This document shows positions 1 to 5,986 of a DNA stretch of 27,684 nucleotides, piece by piece. Source of the DNA: an uncultured Eubacteriales bacterium (GTDB lineage: Bacteria > Bacillota > Clostridia > Lachnospirales > CAG-274); contig CABVAP010000013.1 of assembly GCA_902496345.1 (NCBI GenBank), positions 1-27,684 of the forward strand, written 5' to 3'. Both the position numbers and the translations under genes were made by a program. Under the pieces are notes generated by a model that worked only from the letters and a program-made list of their open reading frames with translations, was not told where the DNA came from and made no database searches. Each line of letters starts with the position of its first letter. The first letter of the stretch is position 1.

Positions 1-66
1 CGTTTATGGCTTTGTTTTAGCAAAAATAAAGCTTTTGTAGAAATTTTAGATTAGCCACCTTTAGTC

Positions 67-160
67 GACAACAAGACAGGAAACGTAGTTTCCGACAAAA
101 GTTTTTGCCTAGCTTTTTTCAAAAAGCTAGTAGGGTGGTGGGGCAAAGCCCCACGGTCTT
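67..160 (+). repeat. Modular hairpin-chain repeat, copy R1 (short form)
   Basis: This copy lies just beyond the 3' end of pth. It is a string of inverted repeats: GGAAACGTAGTTTCC (79-93), an imperfect CAAAAG/TTTTTG segment, TAGCTTTTTTCAAAAAGCTA (110-129) and GTGGGGCAAAGCCCCAC (138-154), ending in GGTCTT. The same order of hairpins recurs at 16373-16577, 16578-16782 and, inverted, at 27566-27663. Here the last stem differs completely in sequence from the other copies (GTGGGGC instead of TTGAGAC) yet is fully paired. Positions 1-66 show nothing else I can identify. Confidence 0.75.
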
Positions 161-192
161 AATCGACAAACCCCAATTTACTTGATAACTCA

Positions 193-771
193 TTATTTTT
201 CAGCTTTGTTTTTCTTGTTGTACTTGTTCATAGCGTCAAGCATATTTCCGTTAATCATATCAACCACAGCGTCACCAGCGTCAGTTATCCCCTTTATTAT
301 GTCAGCCTCTTCTTCATCGGTAAACTTGCTTAAAACAAAATTCTTAAGGTCCCAACCCTCTGGCTTGTTTCCGACCCCAACTCTAACTCTAGGAAAGTTT
401 TCAGAATCTAAAAGGTAAATTATATTTCTAAGACCTCTTTGACCACCGTCACTGCCTTTTTTCCTTATTCTGATGTTTCCAACAGGTAAGTTTATATCGT
501 CACAAACAACAATTAAATTTTCAATATCTTCTTTGTAAAAGTTCATAATTTGTGAAACACTGTCACCACTTAAATTCATATATGTAAGTGGTTGAACAAG
601 TAAAACTTTTTTTCCGTTAATTCTTCCGTCACCTAAAATAGCTTTAAATTTTGATTTATTCATATCTATATTGTAGTCATAAGCAAGCTTTGAAATAACT
701 TCAAAACCAACGTTGTGCCTTGTCCATTTATATTCGTTTCCCGGATTTCCAAGACCTACTATTATGTGCAT
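193..771 (-). CDS. pth: Peptidyl-tRNA hydrolase (Pth)
   Basis: Cytoplasmic enzyme that cleaves the ester bond of peptidyl-tRNAs released prematurely from ribosomes, recycling the tRNA. The 192-residue length is normal for the family. The N-terminal GLGNPG (residues 6-11) and TRHNVGF (His19 as catalytic base, Asn9) are present, as are YMNLSG (Asn66) and CDD (Asp91). The usual GGHNG segment reads GGQRG (residues 109-113), so the positions matching E. coli His113 and Asn114 are Gln111 and Arg112. The start is ATG at 771, preceded by AAAGG about nine bases upstream. It follows purK by 75 bp on the same strand, so the two may be co-transcribed. Identity is secure; only the variant substrate-binding segment is unusual. 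Confidence 0.96.
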   Translation of the reverse strand: MHIIVGLGNPGNEYKWTRHNVGFEVISKLAYDYNIDMNKSKFKAILGDGRINGKKVLLVQPLTYMNLSGDSVSQIMNFYKEDIENLIVVCDDINLPVGNIRIRKKGSDGGQRGLRNIIYLLDSENFPRVRVGVGNKPEGWDLKNFVLSKFTDEEEADIIKGITDAGDAVVDMINGNMLDAMNKYNKKNKAEK

Positions 772-846
772 CTATATCAACCTTTCCACTCGGCTTATTT
801 GCTATATTTATTTGCTATATTTTAATATTTACATATCTAATACATT

Positions 847-2004
847 TTATTTAGCTGTTATTTTTATTTTTTCAAAAGCATCTTCTGCATTTTTAATAGC
901 AACAGAAAGCTCTTTTGCTGTAACCGTTAAATGACCCATTTTTCTTTTAGGCGAAGAAATTTCTTTTCCATATAAATGGAGTTTAAGACCACTTATTTTC
1001 AAGGCATCTTCAGCACCAATAACGATAGCCTCGCCCTTTTTGCCCTCTTCTCCAAGTAAATTAATCATAACGGTAGGACGGATTAAATCAGTATCACCAA
1101 GTGGCAACCCTGTAATAGCTCTTATGTGATTTTCGAACTGGCTTGTAACACAACCCTCGATAGAATAGTGACCGGAGTTGTGAGGACGTGGAGCAACTTC
1201 ATTTATAAGAACCTGATTATCTTTTGTAACAAACATCTCAACGCAGAACATACCTATTCCGTCAAAAACTTCCATAACCTTTCCAGCAAGCAACATAGCT
1301 TTTTTTGAAGTATCATCAGAAATATCAGCCGGAACAATTGTTTCGTGCAATATGTTATCGATGTGTCTGTTATCTCCAACAGGATAAACTTTTGTTTCAC
1401 CGTTAAGTCCACGACAGGCAAGAACAGATATTTCCATTTTGAAGTCAACAAGTTTTTCAGCCATAAGTTGAATTTTTCCAGAACCAAGTGCGTCAAATGA
1501 TTCTAAAACGCTTTCTTTATCTTTAACGAAAGCGTTTCCCTTTCCGTCATATCCACCAGTACAAGTTTTAAGAATGAAAGGATAACCAAAAATCTCTCCA
1601 GCTTTATAAATTTCATCAATAGATTTTGTTTCGATAAAGTCAGCTACAGGAATATCACCATTTTTCAAAGTTTCCTTTTGAGTAAGTTTATTTTGAATAA
1701 TTTTAAGGCTTGTAGCAGTAGGGTAAATTTCTTTTCCCTCTTTTTCAAGTGCAATAAGCTCTTTGTGGTCAATATGTTCAAACTCATAAGTAACGACATC
1801 AGACTTTGATGCTAAGAGTCGAATTGCCTCTCTATCGTCAAAATCAGCCATAATATGTTCATCGCAAATGCTGTGGCAAGGACATTTTTCTGTTGGGTCT
1901 AAAACTGTAACATAAAACCCCATTTTTTTAGCCTCTTGAATCATCATTTTACCAAGCTGGCCACCACCTATTATACCGATTTTTTTGCTTAAATTACTAA
2001 TCAT
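847..2004 (-). CDS. purK: 5-(carboxyamino)imidazole ribonucleotide synthase, ATPase subunit (PurK)
   Basis: Catalyses ATP- and bicarbonate-dependent conversion of AIR to N5-CAIR in purine synthesis, feeding PurE. The protein has 385 residues, normal for PurK. It shows an N-terminal Rossmann-like GIIGGGQLG (10-18), the ATP-grasp segment LKTCTGGYDGKG (145-156), metal-binding Glu256 and Asn268-Glu269 within INEVAPRPHNSGH, and a C-terminal PurK cap domain. The family usually has Arg where this protein has Cys148 before GGYDGKG. The start is ATG at 2004 with GGGGTG five bases upstream. purE is not adjacent, so this is not the classical purEK pair; pth follows on the same strand. No PurR box or riboswitch was recognised upstream. 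Confidence 0.95.
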   Translation of the reverse strand: MISNLSKKIGIIGGGQLGKMMIQEAKKMGFYVTVLDPTEKCPCHSICDEHIMADFDDREAIRLLASKSDVVTYEFEHIDHKELIALEKEGKEIYPTATSLKIIQNKLTQKETLKNGDIPVADFIETKSIDEIYKAGEIFGYPFILKTCTGGYDGKGNAFVKDKESVLESFDALGSGKIQLMAEKLVDFKMEISVLACRGLNGETKVYPVGDNRHIDNILHETIVPADISDDTSKKAMLLAGKVMEVFDGIGMFCVEMFVTKDNQVLINEVAPRPHNSGHYSIEGCVTSQFENHIRAITGLPLGDTDLIRPTVMINLLGEEGKKGEAIVIGAEDALKISGLKLHLYGKEISSPKRKMGHLTVTAKELSVAIKNAEDAFEKIKITAK

Positions 2005-2115
2005 TATGACACCCCGTATCTGTAAATTTATTTTTCCTCAAATTTCTATATATATAATATATCAACAAAAAAATTCAGTCAATATAAAAATACATCAAAT
2101 CAATTTACTAAACAT

Positions 2116-2156
2116 AAAAACGGCCACTTCAAAGAAACATTGAAACAGCCGTTTTA
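2116..2156 (-). terminator. Hairpin with T-run between tRNA operon and purK
   Basis: On the minus strand AAAACGGC pairs with GCCGTTTT (2148-2155 with 2117-2124), and an inner TTCAA/TTGAA extends the stem; a short T-run follows. It lies about 55 bp after the tRNA operon terminator and about 110 bp before purK. It is either a second terminator for the tRNA transcript or part of the purK leader. Confidence 0.6.
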
Positions 2157-2181
2157 TAGGTTACAGATAAAAATAGAAAGC

Positions 2182-2209
2182 AAAAAGGACTACTTAACAA
2201 GTAGTCCTT
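2182..2209 (-). terminator. Rho-independent terminator of the tRNA operon
   Basis: AAGGACTACTT (2185-2195) and AAGTAGTCCTT (2199-2209) form a perfect 11-bp stem with a three-base loop. On the minus strand the stem is followed by TTTTT. It sits five bases beyond the 3' end of tRNA-Leu. Confidence 0.85.
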
Positions 2210-2213
2210 AGTA

Positions 2214-2299
2214 TGCCCGAGACCGGAATCGAACCGGTACGGGATTTAACTCCCGCAGGATTTTAAGTCCTGTGCGTCTGCCAGTTCCGCCACTCGGGC
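2214..2299 (-). tRNA. tRNA-Leu (UAA)
   Basis: An 86-nt class II tRNA. On the minus strand it begins GCCCGAGTGGCGGAACTGG and ends GGTCTCGGGCA, with a seven-base acceptor stem, a long variable arm (CGGGAGTTAAATCCCG) and anticodon TAA in GGACTTAAAATCC. The CCA end is not encoded. It is the last gene of a three-tRNA operon. Confidence 0.97.
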
Positions 2300-2303
2300 T
2301 GAG

Positions 2304-2376
2304 TGGGAACAATAGGGCTCGAACCTATGACCCCCTGCTTGTAAGGCAGATGCTCTCCCAGCTGAGCTATGCTCCC
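2304..2376 (-). tRNA. tRNA-Val (UAC)
   Basis: A 73-nt tRNA. The acceptor arms GGGAGCA and TGTTCCC pair with one G-T wobble. The D-loop GCTCAGCTGGGAGAGC, anticodon TAC in GCCTTACAAGC, and T-arm GGTTCGAGCCC are standard. The CCA end is not encoded. It lies four bases upstream of tRNA-Leu in the transcript. Confidence 0.97.
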
Positions 2377-2380
2377 ATAA

Positions 2381-2457
2381 TGGCGACTCAAAAGGGGCTC
2401 GAACCCTCGACCTCTGGCGTGACAGGCCAGCGCTCTAACCAACTGAGCTATTGAGCC
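2381..2457 (-). tRNA. tRNA-Asp (GUC), CCA encoded
   Basis: A 77-nt tRNA including an encoded 3' CCA (TGG at 2381-2383 on the plus strand). The acceptor arms GGCTCAA and TTGAGTC pair; anticodon GTC lies in GCCTGTCACGCC; the T-arm is GGTTCGAGCCC. First gene of the Asp-Val-Leu operon, and the only one of the three with an encoded CCA. Confidence 0.97.
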
Positions 2458-2499
2458 ATATATGCAATCAACTTACGTCAATCACCTGACGACTTGTTA

Positions 2500-2528
2500 A
2501 GTATACAACAAATAAAAAACATTGTCAA
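2500..2528 (-). promoter_or_regulatory. Promoter of the tRNA operon
   Basis: On the minus strand TTGACA (2523-2528) is separated by exactly 17 bases from TATACT (2500-2505), close to the housekeeping consensus. It lies about 45 bp upstream of tRNA-Asp, as expected for a strong stable-RNA promoter. Confidence 0.85.
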
Positions 2529-2567
2529 TAGTTTTTTTAAAATTTTTTAAAAATTTTTTGATAAACC

Positions 2568-2596
2568 TTGTCAACGATGCAGATATATGATAAAAT
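2568..2596 (+). promoter_or_regulatory. Promoter of yebC
   Basis: TTGTCA (2568-2573), a 17-base spacer and TAAAAT (2591-2596) lie about 40 bp upstream of yebC. It is divergent from the tRNA promoter, and the two share a very AT-rich spacer. Confidence 0.7.
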
Positions 2597-2633
2597 AATC
2601 AAAGTAAAATTAAAAAATTAGGAGGTTTGTGTA

Positions 2634-3359
2634 ATGTCAGGACATTCAAAGTTTGCCAACATTAAACATAAAAAAGAAAAAAATGATGCTGCTAAAGGAA
2701 AAATCTTTACAATATTAGGACGTGAACTTGCAGTAGCAGTAAAAGCCGGAGGTCCAGACCCAGCAAGCAACTCTCGCCTTAGAGATGCAATCGCAAAAGC
2801 AAAAAGCAATAATATGCCAAATGATACCATCGACAGAAGTATCAAAAAAGCAGCAGGAAACCTTGACGGAGTAAATTATGAAGCAATAACTTATGAAGGA
2901 TATGGCCCAAGAGGTGTAGCTGTAATCGTAGAAACACTTACAGACAACAAAAACCGTTCAGCTGCAAACGTTAGAAGTGCGTTTACAAAAGGTGGCGGAA
3001 ATATGGGGACAACTGGTTGTGTAAGTTTTATGTTTGATGAAAAAGGTCAGATTATGATTGAAAAAGATGACGATATTGACTTTGAAACAATTGAACTTAC
3101 AGCAATCGAAGCTGGTGCTGAAGACATCAACGAAGAAGATGAAGGTTACGAAATTATAACAGCACCTGAAGATTTTTCAGCAGTAAGAGAAGCGTTAGAA
3201 AATGCTGGTATCGAAATGGCTGAAGCATCAATAACTATGCTCCCACAAACATATACAGAGCTTACAGAAGAAGAAGACATCAAAAAAATGAATAAACTTC
3301 TTGAACTTCTTGACGATGATGATGATGTAAAAAATGTTTACCATAACTGGGACGAATAA
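2634..3359 (+). CDS. yebC: YebC/PmpR-family protein (TACO1-like)
   Basis: Members of this conserved cytoplasmic family act as DNA-binding regulators in some bacteria and, in others and in mitochondria, as factors that help ribosomes through proline-rich stretches. The 241-residue protein starts with the hallmark MSGHSKFANIKHKK and contains the family segments NNMPNDTIDRSIKKA (residues about 59-73), YEGYGPRGVAVIVE and RSAFTKGGGNMG, followed by acidic domains. AGGAGGT lies seven bases before the ATG at 2634. It is a single-gene unit with its own promoter and terminator. Family assignment is secure; whether this one is the translation-type or regulator-type member cannot be told from sequence. 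Confidence 0.94.
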   Translation: MSGHSKFANIKHKKEKNDAAKGKIFTILGRELAVAVKAGGPDPASNSRLRDAIAKAKSNNMPNDTIDRSIKKAAGNLDGVNYEAITYEGYGPRGVAVIVETLTDNKNRSAANVRSAFTKGGGNMGTTGCVSFMFDEKGQIMIEKDDDIDFETIELTAIEAGAEDINEEDEGYEIITAPEDFSAVREALENAGIEMAEASITMLPQTYTELTEEEDIKKMNKLLELLDDDDDVKNVYHNWDE

Positions 3360-3369
3360 TATTCAATGT

Positions 3370-3404
3370 AAAAGGGTTGTCGATTTTTCGATACCCTTTT
3401 TTGT
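3370..3404 (+). terminator. Terminator of yebC
   Basis: AAAGGGT and ACCCTTT, with an inner TCGA/TCGA extension, form a hairpin followed by a run of T. It starts about ten bases after the yebC stop. Confidence 0.85.
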
Positions 3405-3425
3405 TTAAAAAAATATAAATTGTTG

Positions 3426-3453
3426 TTGAAAATTTTTTTGTCTGTGGTAAAAT
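3426..3453 (+). promoter_or_regulatory. Promoter of serS
   Basis: TTGAAA (3426-3431), a 16-base spacer and TAAAAT (3448-3453), with an extended -10 TGG just before it. The predicted leader is only about 47 nt, too short for a T-box. Confidence 0.65.
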
Positions 3454-3507
3454 ATATGTTAAGAAATCAAATATAGATAAAACATCTATAATTAGGAGGA
3501 TTTGTAA

Positions 3508-4779
3508 ATGTTAGACGTAAAACGATTTAGAACAGATTTTGAGGGGATAAAAAAAGCTCTCGCTAAAAGAAATAAAGAATATCACCTTGAAAAATTCATA
3601 GAACTTGATAATAAAAGACGTGCTCTTCTTGGTGAGGTAGAAGAACTTAAAAATAAACAAAACGTTGCATCAAAACAGATTCCAGCTCTCAAAAAAGAGG
3701 GAAAAGATACAACAGAAATAATGAACGAAATGAAAGTTATTTCTGACAAAGTAAAAGAGCTTGATGCACAGGTAAAAGATGTTGATGACCAAATCAGAAA
3801 CTTCTTATTAAGCGTACCTAACACACCAAATGACCTTGTTCCAGAGGGAAAAGACGATTCACAAAACGTTGAACTCAGAAAATGGGGCGAACCAACAAAA
3901 TTTGATTTTGAACCAAAACCACACTGGGAAATTGGTGAACAATATGACATCTTAGACCCAGCAACAGCAGCAAAAATTTCAGGAACAAGATTTACTGTAT
4001 ACAAAGGCTTAGGTGCAAGACTTGAAAGAGCAATAACAAACTTTATGCTTGATACACACGTTGACAAACACGGTTATACAGAAATTTTACCACCTCAGAT
4101 GGTAAATCGTGATAGTATGACAGGAACAGGTCAGCTTCCAAAATTTGAAGAGGACGCTTTCAAAGTAGCAAATAACGGATTCTTCCTTGTACCAACAGCA
4201 GAAGTACCTGTTACAAATATGTATAGAGATGACATTCTTGACGGAAATAAACTCACAATCAAACATTGTGCATATACAGCTTGTTTCCGTGCAGAAGCCG
4301 GTTCAGCAGGACGTGACACAAGAGGTCTTATCCGTCAACACCAATTCAATAAAGTTGAACTTGTAAAATTCTCAAGACCAGAAAATTCTTATGACGAATT
4401 AGAAACACTTACAAATGACGCAGAAGAAATTTTACAGCTTTTAGGGCTTCCATATAGAGTTGTTAGACTTTGTGCCGGCGACTTAGGATTTAGTTCTGCT
4501 ATGACTTACGATATTGAAGTTTGGATGCCAAGCTATGGAAGATATGTTGAAATTTCAAGTTGTTCAAACTTTGAAGATTATCAGGCAAGACGTGCAAATA
4601 TCAAATTCAAAGATAACATCAAAGACAAAGCTAAATTCGTTCATACATTAAACGGAAGTGGTCTTGCTGTCGGAAGAACAACTGCTGCAATTCTTGAAAA
4701 CTGTCAGCAAGCTGACGGAAGTATCAAAATCCCAGAAGTTCTCGTTCCTTATATGGGTGGCATTACTGAAATCAGATAA
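3508..4779 (+). CDS. serS: Seryl-tRNA synthetase
   Basis: Charges tRNA-Ser with serine in the cytoplasm. The 423-residue protein has the N-terminal coiled-coil arm (about residues 1-110, rich in Lys and Glu) that grips the long variable arm of tRNA-Ser. The class II catalytic core follows, with motif 2 CFRAEAGSAGRDTRGLIRQH near residues 258-278 and motif 3 GRTTAAILEN near 389-398. Most relatives read GRTLAAILEN or GRTLVAILEN there, so Thr is a mild variant. AGGAGGA lies seven bases before the ATG at 3508. It is monocistronic, between its own promoter and a strong terminator. No T-box leader is present. Confidence 0.97.
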   Translation: MLDVKRFRTDFEGIKKALAKRNKEYHLEKFIELDNKRRALLGEVEELKNKQNVASKQIPALKKEGKDTTEIMNEMKVISDKVKELDAQVKDVDDQIRNFLLSVPNTPNDLVPEGKDDSQNVELRKWGEPTKFDFEPKPHWEIGEQYDILDPATAAKISGTRFTVYKGLGARLERAITNFMLDTHVDKHGYTEILPPQMVNRDSMTGTGQLPKFEEDAFKVANNGFFLVPTAEVPVTNMYRDDILDGNKLTIKHCAYTACFRAEAGSAGRDTRGLIRQHQFNKVELVKFSRPENSYDELETLTNDAEEILQLLGLPYRVVRLCAGDLGFSSAMTYDIEVWMPSYGRYVEISSCSNFEDYQARRANIKFKDNIKDKAKFVHTLNGSGLAVGRTTAAILENCQQADGSIKIPEVLVPYMGGITEIR

Positions 4780-4798
4780 TTTAAAATATAATAGTTTA

Positions 4799-4836
4799 CA
4801 AAAATCCCCCTTTGGCAGTGCCAGAGGGGGATTTTA
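4799..4836 (+). terminator. Terminator of serS
   Basis: AAATCCCCCT pairs with AGGGGGATTT and GGCA pairs with TGCC inside, giving a strong hairpin followed by a T-run (4800-4836). The flanking A-run may let it act on both strands. Confidence 0.88.
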
Positions 4837-4866
4837 TCATAAAATTTTTAAAGTAAAAAAATTAAA

Positions 4867-4932
4867 ACCTTGAAACATTGCCCAAACCGTAATATAAAAT
4901 CACACGGTTGATTAGAAACAAAATCTCAAGGT
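4867..4932. repeat. Short inverted-repeat element bounded by ACCTTGA (copy B)
   Basis: ACCTTGA (4867-4873) and TCAAGGT (4926-4932) bound a 66-bp segment immediately downstream of the carD stop on the minus strand. It resembles the element at 11346-11407 in its ends (ACCTTGAG on the minus strand and CTTCAAGGT or GTTTCAAGGT at the other end), its length and its position after a minus-strand gene. An inner CCGT/ACGG pair adds secondary structure. It may serve as the carD terminator. Confidence 0.4.
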
Positions 4933-4945
4933 CTATAATTCTAAT

Positions 4946-5416
4946 TTATATAATAGCTTGCTCTAAAATAGCTTCAGCCTGTTCTTTTTCTATGTCTTGT
5001 GATAAAATAATTTCACTCAAAATAATTTGTTTAGTAGTTCCGAGCAATTTTTTTTCAACACTAGAGAGAGCCTTTTTTCTTTCTCTAAAAATAAGAGTCT
5101 TAAAAACTTGAACGACCTTTTCAAGACTACCTGTTTTAATTCTTGCAACATTGTCTTTATATCTTTGATTCCAGTTTTCAGACATTTCAATCGGTTCGGC
5201 CTCGTTTATAATCCCAAGAACCTCTGTTGAGCTTGCGACTTCTCTAAGGCCAAGAGAACCAGCCTTGCTTGCTGAAATCGTAATTTTAAGATTACCGACA
5301 GGTATTCTAAGGATATAATACAATTTGTTTTCGCCATCAATAAATTTTTCTTCAGTTCCTTCAATAACGCCTGCCCCATACATTGGATAAACAATTTTAT
5401 CGCCTACATTAAACAC
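4946..5416 (-). CDS. CarD-family transcriptional regulator
   Basis: CarD-like proteins bind the RNA polymerase beta subunit through an N-terminal Tudor-like RNAP-interacting domain and stabilise open promoter complexes. The 156-residue protein opens with FNVGDKIVYPMYGAGVIEGTE, the family hallmark (also in TRCF). A helical C-terminal DNA-binding part follows, including NWNQRYKDNVARIKTG and FRERKKALSSVEKKLL. The start is GTG at 5416, chosen because TAAGGAGGG lies seven bases upstream and the homology begins there; the next ATG would remove part of the Tudor domain. It has its own promoter (5595-5623) and a roughly 170-nt leader with a terminator hairpin just before the ribosome binding site. 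Confidence 0.92.
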   Translation of the reverse strand: MFNVGDKIVYPMYGAGVIEGTEEKFIDGENKLYYILRIPVGNLKITISASKAGSLGLREVASSTEVLGIINEAEPIEMSENWNQRYKDNVARIKTGSLEKVVQVFKTLIFRERKKALSSVEKKLLGTTKQIILSEIILSQDIEKEQAEAILEQAII

Positions 5417-5448
5417 AACTTAACCCTCCTTATAGATTTTTATAAAGC

Positions 5449-5472
5449 AAAAAAATCAAACGTCATCGTTTG
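5449..5472 (-). terminator. Terminator-like hairpin inside the carD leader (putative attenuator)
   Basis: On the minus strand CAAACG-ATGA-CGTTTG (5472-5457) is followed by ATTTTTTT, a textbook intrinsic terminator. It lies between the carD promoter (5595-5623) and its ribosome binding site (5423-5429), so carD can be expressed only by readthrough or antitermination. An 18-codon reading frame starting TTG and ending TGA inside the second arm of this hairpin encodes VISGIVGDEALISNDDV after the start. It has no convincing ribosome binding site. No known riboswitch class was recognised. Confidence 0.6.
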
Positions 5473-5594
5473 AAATCAGAGCTTCATCACCAACAATACC
5501 AGAGATAACCAAAGATTACAATCCGTCAAATAAAGCTAAAATATCAAAAATATAGTTTAATCAAAAGTACATCTCTTTTTTTCAATTCATTTAC

Positions 5595-5623
5595 ATTATA
5601 GCACAAAATTCAAGATAAATCAA
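5595..5623 (-). promoter_or_regulatory. Promoter of carD
   Basis: On the minus strand TTGATT (5618-5623), a 17-base spacer and TATAAT (5595-5600). The predicted start near 5588 gives a leader of about 170 nt. Confidence 0.75.
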
Positions 5624-5768
5624 AAATATTCTAGCAATTATTTTAAAATCAGCACTTTTACAATTATAGGGGCTGTTTTGTGATAAATTTATTATTTACA
5701 ATATGCACAAAAAAAATTCGTTGTTTTGTTAAGTTTTTCTAACTATTCCAAGTTATTGTTTTAGAAAT

Positions 5769-5785
5769 GTTACATCTTTATTACA
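5769..5785 (-). promoter_or_regulatory. Candidate WalR (YycF) box upstream of the foldase gene
   Basis: On the minus strand the 17 bases read TGTAAT-AAAGA-TGTAAC, an exact match to the published WalR consensus TGTWAH-N5-TGTWAH. It ends 14 bp upstream of the -35 element of the foldase promoter (5800-5828). The direct repeat points away from that gene; it also lies about 145 bp upstream of the carD -35. Binding is inferred from the motif only. Confidence 0.5.
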
Positions 5786-5799
5786 TAATTAAAAATCCT

Positions 5800-5828
5800 T
5801 TGAAGTCTGTTATCGTATGGAGTATAAT
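5800..5828 (+). promoter_or_regulatory. Promoter of the PpiC-like foldase gene
   Basis: TTGAAG (5800-5805), a 17-base spacer and a perfect TATAAT (5823-5828). The predicted 5' leader is about 150 nt and holds a hairpin at 5868-5889 (GTAGGTGGC and GCCGGCTAC around a TTTA loop) of unknown role. Confidence 0.8.
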
Positions 5829-5986
5829 ATAAGAGTAAAATTTTTATTTTATATGTTTATCTATTTAGTAGGTGGCTTTAGCCGGCTACTTGTAAATATA
5901 TTTGAGGTATTAAGGTTTTAAACTTTTGAAACCCAATTTGAGCTAATAAGAAAAATGTTTAAAATGAGCAAACGAGGTATTGAAAA

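Noticed and set aside
2272..2454. A 60-codon plus-strand reading frame across the tRNA genes
   Set aside because: It is entirely antisense to tRNA-Leu, tRNA-Val and tRNA-Asp; such frames are well-known spurious predictions caused by conserved tRNA sequence.
5449..5508. Short frame in the carD leader as a real gene
   Set aside because: Eighteen codons from a TTG without a convincing ribosome binding site; mentioned only as a possible leader peptide.
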